DNA of 30,285 nucleotides from Actinomycetes bacterium. GTDB lineage: Bacteria; Actinomycetota; Acidimicrobiia; Acidimicrobiales; SZUA-35. The stretch lies in assembly GCA_024227975.1 (NCBI GenBank), contig JAAETV010000137.1, positions 1 to 30,285 on the forward strand. Reading direction: 5' to 3'. A model generated the notes under the pieces. The model was not told the DNA's origin and ran no database searches. It was given only the letters and a program-made list of their open reading frames with translations. Both the position numbers and the translations under genes were made by a program. Shown here one piece after another: positions 23,262-30,285 of the stretch (within the stretch, counting starts at the first letter, position 1; every line of letters begins with the position of its first letter).

Positions 23262-23724
23262 AGGTCAGACCTCTCATTGATATCAGAGCAGATCGAACAC
23301 CAGCCGAGCGGCCCCGATGTCTCCATGATTGATACCTGCATCGGCTGCGCTACCTCCGACGTGAGTAAACTGGCTAGAGAACTTTGCGGTGGTCGAGCCC
23401 CTCCTTTCGTCGGCATGACGAGGAGGTGTGGCTCGCTCGGCGAGGAACCAACGCACATGCTCGTGGTGGGCATCCGACCTACTCGGCGCAATCGGGCTCC
23501 TGGGTATTGAGGCCCACGGACCGGTCTACCCTTGACCCACCGCAATACTCTTCCCCGTGAAGCTGATTCCCGCGTGGCTGGTGCCGCCCTCCGGGTCGAC
23601 ATGGCGGCACCGAAGTGGTGAGGACACATCGGATCCTCACACCTCCGTTGCTGGGGACCGTTTGCTGACGGCGATGCAGATGGTCGGGGTGAGTTCTGGC
23701 TGTTTCGTGGCCGGGCTGGGTTGG
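23262..23724. other. 463-bp intergenic leader with strong hairpins, no gene
   Basis: Between the MCP start and the response-regulator end I find no coding frame I can support. It holds a large hairpin at 23395-23434 (GAGCC/GGCTC, CCTCC/GGAGG, TCGTC/GACGA with a 5-nt loop) and two hairpins at 23580-23640. On the minus strand, 23340-23400 reads like a structured leader (CGCAAAG ... AGGTAGCG ... CCGATG) in front of the MCP. Confidence 0.6.
23580..23640 (-). terminator. Two adjacent hairpins after the response-regulator gene
   Basis: Arms GTGAGGA/TCCTCAC (23618-23640) and GGTGCCGCC/GGCGGCACC (23580-23611) lie 84-145 bp downstream of the response-regulator stop. They are plausible terminators for the ABC/two-component operon, although there is no T-tract. 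Confidence 0.45.
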
Positions 23725-24402
23725 TCAGTGCCCGATGTCGTGGTGACCCGGAGTAATGAGGCCACTTTCGTAGGCGAAGACGACGGCTTGGGCGCGGTCG
23801 CGGAGTCCGAGTTTGGTGAGGATGTTGGAGACGTGGCTTTTGACGGTGGCGGCACCGATGTAGAGGGTGTCGGAGATTTCGGCGTTGGTGGAGCCTTTGG
23901 CGAGTTGGGTGAGGACCTCGCGTTCGCGGTCGGTGAGGGTGTTGAGGCGGCGGGCGTTGTCGGTGTCGGTGGCAAGGGTTTGGGCAAAGCGTCCGATGAG
24001 TCGGCGGGTGATGGTGGGGTCGAGGAGGGCACCGCCATCGGCAACGGTCCGTACGGCGGGGGCGAGGTCCTCGGGGGGAATGTCCTTGAGCACGAAGCCG
24101 CTGGCGCCGGCTTGGAGTGCTCGGTAGACGTATTCGTCGGGGTCGAAGGTCGTCAAGATGATGACCTTGAGGGGCCAGTCGGCCCGTTCGAGAATGGCGG
24201 CGGTGGCAGTGAGGCCGTCCATCTCGGGCATGCGGATGTCCATGAGGACGACATCGGGGCGGTACTGATGGGTGGCCTGAATGGCTTCGAGGCCGGTGCC
24301 GGCCTCAGCCACGACGTCGATGTCGGGTTGGTGGTCGAGGACCATGGCGAAGCCCCGGCGTACCAGGGCTTGGTCATCGACGACGGCGACGCGGATGGTC
24401 AT
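23725..24402 (-). CDS. NarL/FixJ-family response regulator
   Basis: This 225-residue response regulator has a receiver domain with acidic pocket D9-D10 and phospho-acceptor Asp55 (VVLMDIRMPEMDG), Thr in ILTTFDPDEY and Lys in FVLKD. A C-terminal LuxR-type helix-turn-helix follows (LTDREREVLTQLAKGSTNAEI ... KSHVSNILTKLGLRDR). It regulates transcription when phosphorylated by the adjacent kinase. The ATG overlaps the kinase stop (ATGA). Its likely target is its own operon with the ABC transporter; a 12-bp palindrome upstream of the first gene is a candidate site (inference). Confidence 0.95.
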   Translation of the reverse strand: MTIRVAVVDDQALVRRGFAMVLDHQPDIDVVAEAGTGLEAIQATHQYRPDVVLMDIRMPEMDGLTATAAILERADWPLKVIILTTFDPDEYVYRALQAGASGFVLKDIPPEDLAPAVRTVADGGALLDPTITRRLIGRFAQTLATDTDNARRLNTLTDREREVLTQLAKGSTNAEISDTLYIGAATVKSHVSNILTKLGLRDRAQAVVFAYESGLITPGHHDIGH

Positions 24403-25673
24403 GTTGGCTCCGGTTCGAGGGGGAGGTGGGCCTGGACGCGGTATTGGTTGGGGGGTTGTGGCTTGGCGGTGAGGGTTCCGCCGAGGAGGTTGGCTCGTTC
24501 GCTCATGCCGGCGATGCCGTAGCCGGATGGGGGGAGGCTGGCCGGTGCTGTGTTGGTGGTGTTGGTGATGTCGACAACGAGGCCGAGGTCGTCTAGCCCG
24601 ATGGTGAGATGAACGGTCGGGCCGGGCCCGGCGTGTTTGATGATGTTGGTGAGCGATTCCTGGACGATGCGGTAGGCGGAGAGATCGACGGCGGCGGGGA
24701 GGTCGTCGGGAAGGTCGTCGATCATGAGGGTGACGTCGGCGCCGGAGCGGGTGAGTTGGTCGGTGAGGGCGGTGATGTCGGCGAGCCCGGGCTGGGGGCC
24801 CAGGTCGTTGGGGTCCTCGGTGTCGGGGCGAAGGACACCGAGGAGGTGGCGAAGCTCGCCGAGGGCTTGGCGGCCGGCTCGTTCCACGTCGCCCATAGCG
24901 TCGATGGCGGAGTCGAGGTCGGCTCGGGCGATGGTCTTGGCCGCGCCGGCTTGGACGGTCATCATGGAGACGCGGTGGGCGACAACATCGTGGAGCTCAC
25001 GGGCGATGCGGGCGCGTTCCTCGGCGACAGCTTGGCGGGCTCTGGCGTGTTGCTCGGCTTGGAGGCCTTCAGCGCGATCCTGGAGGAGGGCAAGGTAGTC
25101 ACCGCGGTTGCGGATCCTGCGCCCGAGATACCAGGTGAGGCCAGCGAGGATCACAGCGGGGGCGATATCGATGCGCTGGTTGGTGTCGATGATCGTGCCG
25201 ATGATGCTGATCACGATGACCGCAGCCAGGGTGGCGAGGCTGTGATGGTGGTTGGTGGTGTAGCGGCCGACACTGTAGGTCGCGACGATGAGGGCGAGCT
25301 CTTGGCCGTCGCCGTATCCGGCGATGGCCCAGCCGATCATGATCACCAGCACGAAGGTCGTCACTGCGATCGGGCGTCGTCGCCGCCACAGCAGAGCGGC
25401 TGCGGCCAACCCGAGCAGGATGAACCCAGGGGTGGGCCGATCACCGATCCGGGCGATGGTGAATTCCTCAGCGTCGTCGAGGGCGCTAGCGGCAACGGCG
25501 ATCAACGAGCTCATGAAGACGACGACCGCCAGTGCGCCGTCAGTGGAGCGGGGCCACCGGGTGAAGGGCCCGTGATAGGGATGGGGCTCGACGGGATCGA
25601 ACCAGCTCCGCCACGGCTGTCGTCGTGGCGGAGCTGGTGAGGTGACCTGGCGCTTGTGGGTGACGCTGTTCAT
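24399..25673 (-). CDS. Sensor histidine kinase (DesK/LiaS-type, HisKA_3)
   Basis: This is a 424-residue membrane sensor kinase. The N-terminal half is hydrophobic, with about six membrane segments (from ALAVVVFMSSLIAVAA to PAVILAGLTWYLG) and no large outer domain, a layout typical of membrane- or envelope-stress sensors. A short coiled linker follows (QDRAEGLQAEQHARARQAVAEERA). Next come the phospho-acceptor motif RIARELHDVVAHRVSMM and the ATPase domain (SAYRIVQESLTNIIKHAG, GYGIAGMSERA). ATG 25673 is the chosen start; the frame extends to 26069 through intergenic-type, Arg-rich sequence. It is 122 bp after the permease gene. Confidence 0.9.
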   Translation of the reverse strand: MNSVTHKRQVTSPAPPRRQPWRSWFDPVEPHPYHGPFTRWPRSTDGALAVVVFMSSLIAVAASALDDAEEFTIARIGDRPTPGFILLGLAAAALLWRRRRPIAVTTFVLVIMIGWAIAGYGDGQELALIVATYSVGRYTTNHHHSLATLAAVIVISIIGTIIDTNQRIDIAPAVILAGLTWYLGRRIRNRGDYLALLQDRAEGLQAEQHARARQAVAEERARIARELHDVVAHRVSMMTVQAGAAKTIARADLDSAIDAMGDVERAGRQALGELRHLLGVLRPDTEDPNDLGPQPGLADITALTDQLTRSGADVTLMIDDLPDDLPAAVDLSAYRIVQESLTNIIKHAGPGPTVHLTIGLDDLGLVVDITNTTNTAPASLPPSGYGIAGMSERANLLGGTLTAKPQPPNQYRVQAHLPLEPEPT

Positions 25674-25795
25674 GCCTGGTGGCCAATCTAAACCCGGACG
25701 ACGTTGTGGGTCACCCGGCTCGGGGCGGAGCTGCATCTCCGCCTCACGGAGGAGACGCAGCCGATCCCACGAGGCGACAGCAGCCACCGATCGGT

Positions 25796-26542
25796 TCAAA
25801 CGATGTCTCGGCGTCGGACCGCCTGGAGTGCGATCGCCGCGGGGATGAGGGCCCAGAGCACCATGGCCGCGCCGGCAGCGGCGACGCTGGTGTCGTCGCT
25901 GACCCCGGAGATCACGCTGGTGAGGGCGCTGGGAACCCAGGATGCAGCACCGCTGGCGAGTTGGACGATGAGCGGTGGGGCGATGACGAGAACGAGTACG
26001 GCGCCGGTGACCGCGCCGCCGGTGTTGCGAACGACGGTTCCGATGGCGGCCCCGAGTACGGCGCCGCATGCGCCGGCCAAGGTGGAGGCGGCGATGACCT
26101 GGGCCACGCCATTAGCGGTGACCATGAACCCATGGTCGGTGAGTGGCAGCGAAGCGGCGACTGCAATGACGGTGAGTGATGCACCGAGCAGGCCGAGGAT
26201 GGCGCCACCGAGTCCGACTGCCGCCAGTTGTGCCCGCAGGGCCTGGGGCCGGAGGGGGGCGGCGAGATAGGTGGCGATAACGGTGTTGTGGGCGTACTCG
26301 CGGGCAGCGGCGATGGCACCGAACAGGCCGGTGATCATCAAGGCGTTGGCGGCGAAGGCCACGAGGGATTGCTGGTCGGCACCGGTGGAGATGAAGGTCT
26401 TGGAGCCGTCCATGTCGGTGCCGACGGCAACGGCGACGCCGTTGAGGACCGCCAAAACCACCAGTACGGCAACGAAGGCCAGGGGCATGCGGGTGGTTGT
26501 GAGTTTGCGAATCTCGCTACGCGTGAGGTTGATTGATGTCAT
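25796..26542 (-). CDS. ABC-2-type transporter permease
   Basis: This 248-residue integral membrane protein has about six hydrophobic segments, organised as in ABC-2 permeases: an N-terminal amphipathic lead (SEIRKLTTTR), a TM helix at about 20-40, FAANALMITGLFGAIAAAREYAHNTV (the conserved re-entrant/coupling region), then four more helices. It pairs with the ATPase whose stop overlaps this start (ATGA). Transport substrate and direction are unknown; many such pairs beside a DesKR/LiaRS-type system export lipids, peptides or antibiotics. Confidence 0.88.
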   Translation of the reverse strand: MTSINLTRSEIRKLTTTRMPLAFVAVLVVLAVLNGVAVAVGTDMDGSKTFISTGADQQSLVAFAANALMITGLFGAIAAAREYAHNTVIATYLAAPLRPQALRAQLAAVGLGGAILGLLGASLTVIAVAASLPLTDHGFMVTANGVAQVIAASTLAGACGAVLGAAIGTVVRNTGGAVTGAVLVLVIAPPLIVQLASGAASWVPSALTSVISGVSDDTSVAAAGAAMVLWALIPAAIALQAVRRRDIV

Positions 26543-27465
26543 GACTGGTTCGTCTCCTGATCGGTGCTGGTGGGTGCGGTGAGGGACAGAAACACATCTT
26601 CGAGTGATCCGGCGTCCTCTGACAGTTCGTGGAGGGCAATGCCGACCGCGTGAGCAGCATCGCCGATCTGGTCGAGACTGAGGCCAGCGATGACGAGCGT
26701 GTCGGTCCCCGATGGTTTGATGTCGGCGCCTGTGCGGGCCAGATGGTTGGCTAGGGCTTCGGGGTCAGGGGTGCGAACCAGGGCATGGCGGTCGGTGAGG
26801 TCATCGATGGTGCCGGTCGTGATGAGTCGGCCTTGGTTGATGACGACCACATCGTCGACGAGGTGTTGCACTTCAGTGAGGAGGTGGCTGGAAACGAGCA
26901 CGGTGTGACCCCGTGACGCCCGTTCGCGGAGCAGGTCGCGAAGATCGTGTATTCCTTGGGGATCAAGGCCGTTGGCCGGTTCGTCGAACACCAGCACCGG
27001 GGGGTCGCAGAGCAGCGCCGCGGCGAGAGAGAGCCGTTGCTTCATGCCCAGCGAGTAGGTGCCGACCCGACGACGCGCTGGCTCTTTGTCGAGGCCAACT
27101 GCGACGAGGGCGTCGTCGACTCCGGTCATGGGATGGCCAGATGCTTGGGCAACTATGCGTAGGTGATCGCGCCCTGAACGCCCTGGGTGGAATGCGTTGG
27201 GTTCGAGCATGACGCCGATGGTGTTGGCTGGCCTGGGTAGGTCGCGGTAGCGGGATCCACCAATGGTGGCGGTCCCGTGATCGGCGGCGGCGAGGTCGAG
27301 CAGGATCTTCATCGTGGTGGACTTGCCTGAGCCGTTGGGTCCGAGGAACCCGGTGACACGGCCTGGCTCAACCATGAAGGTGAGGTCGTCGACGACGGCG
27401 CGATCGCCGTAGGTCTTGGTCAGGTGTTCGATGACGAGCCGGTGCTCGCCCGTTACAGGTGTCAC
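26539..27465 (-). CDS. ABC transporter ATP-binding protein
   Basis: This nucleotide-binding subunit has 308 residues. Walker A is GPNGSGKSTT, the Q-loop lies near VMLEPN, the signature is LGMKQRLSLAAALL, Walker B is VLVFDEPANGLDP, and the H-loop His is in VLVSSHLL. The C-terminal ~90 residues after the ATPase domain are the typical extension of ABC-2 exporters. The start is GTG 27465 with GGAGG four bases upstream. It is the first gene of the order ATPase-permease-histidine kinase-response regulator. The ~380-bp upstream region holds a perfect 12-bp palindrome. Confidence 0.94.
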   Translation of the reverse strand: MTPVTGEHRLVIEHLTKTYGDRAVVDDLTFMVEPGRVTGFLGPNGSGKSTTMKILLDLAAADHGTATIGGSRYRDLPRPANTIGVMLEPNAFHPGRSGRDHLRIVAQASGHPMTGVDDALVAVGLDKEPARRRVGTYSLGMKQRLSLAAALLCDPPVLVFDEPANGLDPQGIHDLRDLLRERASRGHTVLVSSHLLTEVQHLVDDVVVINQGRLITTGTIDDLTDRHALVRTPDPEALANHLARTGADIKPSGTDTLVIAGLSLDQIGDAAHAVGIALHELSEDAGSLEDVFLSLTAPTSTDQETNQS

Positions 27466-27846
27466 GAGTCCTCCATGTCATGGGGTGGTCGGGGGGCTTG
27501 GCGAGGCTGTTGGTGAAGGCCCGCAGGCCCGGATTGGTCTCAGCCCACGCGGTGGTGGCCAGAACGAGGCTGGCCAGACAGAAACAAGAGGGTGTCGGGG
27601 TTGGAGCTCGGTCGAGGTCATCAGCTGTCGGCCTTGTCGTCAGTACTGACCACCTAAACCCAGCGGCCAGCGCAGTGCACCCCGCTGACAGGGGATCATC
27701 GACTCCGTCTCGCGGCGGATTCTCGTCGCAGCCCGACCCCGACCAACTCGCCGACGAAGCGCCTACCACCTATGACCACATCATCGAACAGGATCTCGAG
27801 AACCGACCCAGGGGACCGGCCGATCGGTCCGGCGCGCTCCAGAGAG
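27466..27846. other. 381-bp intergenic region, no gene, contains the operon's promoter
   Basis: No open frame here looks protein-coding. The plus-strand 190-residue frame at 27459-28031 is the shadow of the ATP-grasp gene plus non-coding DNA. It should hold the promoter of the ABC/two-component operon on the minus strand. Confidence 0.6.
27639..27650. promoter_or_regulatory. Perfect 12-bp palindrome upstream of the ABC/two-component operon
   Basis: GTCAGTACTGAC lies 174 bp upstream of the ATPase GTG. NarL-family regulators bind dyads of this kind, so it is a candidate operator for the response regulator at 23725-24402; no other support. Confidence 0.35.
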
Positions 27847-28986
27847 CTAGTGGTTCAGCATGCGGACCCGGTGGGCCAACCAGCCGACAGATGCTCCTGG
27901 GTCGTCGAGGTGGCCGGCATAACGGGCGTCAGTCGACAACAGGAACCGTAGCCAGGAGAAGGCACCGCTACCCTGCCGACGCGCCGCGACGGCGTCCTTC
28001 CACGGATTGCACCAGCAAACACCCGGCTTGACGTGGTACCCCCGCACGGGTGCCCCGCTCAGGTAGTCGGCGATCATGGCCGGGATGTTCACGCCAGCCC
28101 TAGCCGCCGGATGGTGCCACAGGCTGAACCGCGGATTGACCTCCAACACCAGAAGCTCCCCGGCCTGGTCCCGCTTGAAGTCGATCTTGGCCACGCCGGT
28201 GAAGTCGAGCGCCTTAAGGGTTCGCCGTCCGACCTCGAGAACCTCAGCGTCTTCGGTGATCTCGACCGCGGTCGACACACCGAATTCGGCCGGCCAAGTC
28301 CTGATCTTGCGTCCAGTGAACTCAGCTCTGGTGTTTCCACCGGGGTCGATCCAGGCGTGGTAGCTACAGATCGCGGTCTCCGGCCCAGAGATCTCGTCCT
28401 GGACCAGCAACACCAGGCCATCCATGCAGGGCTGGGCCAGGAACTGAGTCAAGTCCTCAGCTGAGCCACACCGGATCGCCTTGGCTGCCCCGGTTGCCTC
28501 GGACCAGAGGTCGCCGTGATCCCGCACGGCTGGCTTGACCACGACCGGGTAGGTCAAGGCATCGAGATCAGTTGCCTCCTCGCCGCCGACCAGCATCGTT
28601 GTATGGGGCGTCGGGATGCCCAACCTGGCTGCAAGGGCACTGAATCGGGACTTGTCTGCCAGGTCGTTCACCAGATTGGCATCGGGAATCACGAAGTCGA
28701 AGTGCGGGGCCAGTTGGTCGCGGTGTCGGGACACAGCCATGACCGCGGCATCGGTCTGATAGAACAGCATCGGCCGGCGCTCCTGGCTGCGGGCGAAACT
28801 GATCAGACCTTCCACCGCCGCCTCGGACTCGGTCCAGAAGCTGCCGAGCTTGAAGGTGGAGCTGACATGACGGGACCACCGGACCTCAGCCATCGTGTTG
28901 GCCGCCATGACCACGTCGATGCCGGCCAACCCCAGAGGTTGCACGAGATCAAGATCTCCGATGACGCAGGCAAGGCGCTCACCCAT
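27847..28986 (-). CDS. ATP-grasp family ligase
   Basis: This 379-residue ATP-grasp protein starts at ATG 28986, with GGAGG upstream (the longer frame from 29115 runs through the PHP gene). It has a pre-ATP-grasp N-terminal domain (ERLACVIGDLDLVQPLG). The ATP-grasp core includes YPVVVKPAVRD (Lys for ATP), LVQDEISGPE and LLVLEVNPRFSLWHHPA (metal-binding Glu and Asn). The fold joins a carboxylate to an amine or other nucleophile via an acyl phosphate; the substrates are unknown. It overlaps the PHP gene by 8 nt (ATGGGTGA), so the two are translationally coupled and likely act in one pathway. Confidence 0.88.
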   Translation of the reverse strand: MGERLACVIGDLDLVQPLGLAGIDVVMAANTMAEVRWSRHVSSTFKLGSFWTESEAAVEGLISFARSQERRPMLFYQTDAAVMAVSRHRDQLAPHFDFVIPDANLVNDLADKSRFSALAARLGIPTPHTTMLVGGEEATDLDALTYPVVVKPAVRDHGDLWSEATGAAKAIRCGSAEDLTQFLAQPCMDGLVLLVQDEISGPETAICSYHAWIDPGGNTRAEFTGRKIRTWPAEFGVSTAVEITEDAEVLEVGRRTLKALDFTGVAKIDFKRDQAGELLVLEVNPRFSLWHHPAARAGVNIPAMIADYLSGAPVRGYHVKPGVCWCNPWKDAVAARRQGSGAFSWLRFLLSTDARYAGHLDDPGASVGWLAHRVRMLNH

Positions 28987-29704
28987 GATTGGCCACCTCC
29001 TTCCGCTCCCTGACCGACCATTGAGCCCACTGGAGCCCGTGGAAGGCCAGCGACACCGGCCGCCGTCCCCGCCAGGCGGCGACGAACTCGGCAGCCATGG
29101 TACTGCTCTTGGCATTCGAATCGGTGCTGACAGGCCTGGGGGCTGCCCCCAAAGAGGCCGTCACCGACCCTCGGTCCTCGTAGTCGGCCACGCACCGTCC
29201 CAAGTCGCCCCGCCGGTGCACATCGGCCCCGTAGGCGGGAACCGCCCCATGGCGATCGCAGAGGTAGGCGGCATTGCGGTTCTGCTCGGCCGAACAGCGA
29301 GCGTTGAACACCTCGATCACATCAGCCTCCCCGGCCAGCTCTTCGGTGTACTCATGGCTCTGGTAGGGGTGAGGTAGCCAGATCAGACCGTTCAGATCAC
29401 GGACCGCGGGGACCAGCTTCGACCACTGCTTGAGCAACTCGACCGGGGGCGGCCGGTCGACCTCGTCGTCGAGCACCACCACCACGTCACCGCGCTCGGT
29501 CCGGATCTCGGCTGCGGTCGGTATCCGCAGCGGCAGCGACTGCTCGCTGGCCAGCCGCCGGCACTCGAAGGCGCCGGCGAAGCCATCGTGGTCGGTCACG
29601 AGCGCGAGATCGATGTCGTTCGACGCCAACCAGTCGACCAGCACCGAGGGCGCAATGGTGCCGTCCCACGAGTGCGCAGTGTGGATGTGGGTGATAGCTC
29701 GCAT
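28979..29704 (-). CDS. PHP-domain metal-dependent phosphoesterase
   Basis: This 241-residue PHP-superfamily protein carries the metal motifs in order: THIHTAHSWDG (HxH at 6-8), VTDHDG (Asp-His), Glu in AAEIRT, HPY in WLPHPYQSH, EVFNAR and GADVHR at the end. These ligands bind a two- or three-metal centre used for phosphoester hydrolysis. The start is ATG 29704 with GGAGG 4 bases upstream. The following ATP-grasp gene overlaps it. The pair suggests a small biosynthetic or modification route in which one enzyme makes and the other trims a phosphorylated or amide-linked product (inference). Confidence 0.88.
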   Translation of the reverse strand: MRAITHIHTAHSWDGTIAPSVLVDWLASNDIDLALVTDHDGFAGAFECRRLASEQSLPLRIPTAAEIRTERGDVVVVLDDEVDRPPPVELLKQWSKLVPAVRDLNGLIWLPHPYQSHEYTEELAGEADVIEVFNARCSAEQNRNAAYLCDRHGAVPAYGADVHRRGDLGRCVADYEDRGSVTASLGAAPRPVSTDSNAKSSTMAAEFVAAWRGRRPVSLAFHGLQWAQWSVRERKEVANHG

Positions 29705-30285
29705 AGGCCCTCCGGGCTAGAACGCGATAGGAGTCTTCGCCGTCGAGGATCAGTGTGACAACAACGAGGTCTTGGATTTCGTCCGGCATTCAGTTACCCA
29801 GTTGGTCTTCGCGGCAAAGACAGAAGGTGGGGTACGAGCACTGTACTTGGCCCTGGACCTACCTGCCGCAGGTAGGACTCCACTCCGTTATGGCCATCAT
29901 TGGCCTTGACCTACATAGATGTAGATCGAGAGATGGCCCGACGGGACCGGCCGGCCGGCATCGAGATCGATGCTGTATTGCCGCTTGTTCTTGCTGGCCG
30001 AGGGCTTCAGGATCGGGTTCGTCACCCTGTTCTGCACCTACTCCACCATCGCGATCCTGGTCCACCAACCGTCGAGCGAGTGTCGTCCATACCGTGTGAC
30101 CAGGTGTAACGCAGCTGGCGGTGTCGACCGATGACGTCTGGTAGCGACGAGTATCGCCCATCACGGCAGTGGAATTGGCAGTGCCGTCACCTTGGCGACA
30201 TGGTTTCCGGACGCTGTTGGTGCCGCCGAATACTGACCGGAAGGTGGGTGGCGGACCGATCTCTACGGGCGACCCACCACGGTGC
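29705..30285. other. 581-bp right-end intergenic region, no convincing gene
   Basis: I see no coding frame with support. A 54-residue plus-strand frame at 29970-30134 has a hydrophobic stretch but no family match. The left part holds two related operator-like palindromes (separate entry), and an inverted repeat ACGGCA/TGCCGT lies at 30163-30187. A gene may begin beyond the window. Confidence 0.5.
29858..29927. promoter_or_regulatory. Two related palindromes upstream of the PHP/ATP-grasp genes
   Basis: CCTACCTGC-C-GCAGGTAGG (29858-29876) and GACCTACAT-AG-ATGTAGATC (29908-29927, one mismatch) share the half-site context TGGCCnTG(G)ACCTAC and lie 50 bp apart. Tandem copies of a related dyad look like a repressor or activator binding site in front of the minus-strand PHP gene. 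Confidence 0.45.

Noticed and set aside
23262..23470. c-di-GMP-I (GEMM) riboswitch called as a feature
   Set aside because: Some conserved words are present, but the 5' strand of P1 and a proper GAAA-capped stem could not be placed; reported only as a finding.
27459..28031. 190-residue plus-strand frame as a gene
   Set aside because: Most of it is antisense to the ATP-grasp gene and the rest is intergenic, with low-complexity Pro/Arg/Ser composition.
29970..30134. 54-residue plus-strand frame with a hydrophobic segment
   Set aside because: It is too short, with no ribosome binding site and no recognisable family.

Overview
The window is GC-rich, densely coded chromosomal DNA from an actinobacterium. 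The ECF sigma factor/Ser-Thr kinase pair, DUF3501, the SHOCT protein, the F420-free aerobic redox genes, the frequent GTG/TTG starts and the leaderless-looking promoter fit an acidimicrobial lineage (Ilumatobacter/Microtrichales-like). This placement is inferred from gene content and style; no rRNA is present. I see no insertion sequence, phage or CRISPR.

Layout. 0.1-3.1 kb: tRNA-Val(UAC), a membrane-anchored hypothetical protein, an inositol-monophosphatase-family enzyme, a hypothetical protein and an SDR oxidoreductase. 3.1-3.2 kb: a palindrome-rich divergent spacer. 3.3-8.5 kb: HrpA DEAH helicase, a hypothetical protein, a methyltransferase and a small SHOCT protein. 8.6-11.2 kb: a GSAM-like class III aminotransferase, divergent from an alpha/beta hydrolase coupled to an ABM monooxygenase. 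11.3-13.0 kb: a BCP-type peroxiredoxin and an acyl-CoA dehydrogenase. 13.1-14.8 kb: ECF sigma factor overlapping a membrane Ser/Thr kinase, followed by about 530 bp of non-coding DNA rich in hairpins. 15.3-19.4 kb: amidohydrolase, Fur/PerR-like regulator, and a divergent rubrerythrin / Fe-S oxidoreductase / DUF3501 operon with a Fur-like operator on its promoter. 19.4-21.7 kb: a UGSC-family protein coupled to an uncharacterised partner, then a YhhN protein. 21.8-27.5 kb: a globin-coupled chemotaxis transducer and an ABC-transporter/two-component operon. 27.8-29.7 kb: an ATP-grasp/PHP pair.

The main result is that two genes which look broken are better read as selenoprotein genes. The peroxiredoxin (11295-11756, minus) has one in-frame TGA exactly where the family has its peroxidatic Cys (TPG-U-TKESC). 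It also keeps the resolving Cys five residues on, and a GGAGAG/CTCTCC hairpin lies just downstream. The second gene (20469-20990, minus) has one in-frame TGA at the first position of a U-G-S-C motif, again followed by a foldable stem-loop with a G in its small apical loop. Its TGA-terminated second half then overlaps (ATGA) the next gene, an uncharacterised 360-aa protein. Automated callers would truncate or split both genes. They imply that this genome encodes SelA/SelB/SelD and tRNA-Sec elsewhere.

Together with the Fur-controlled rubrerythrin operon, the sequence from 11 to 21 kb carries an unusual load of thiol, selenol and Fe-S redox functions.
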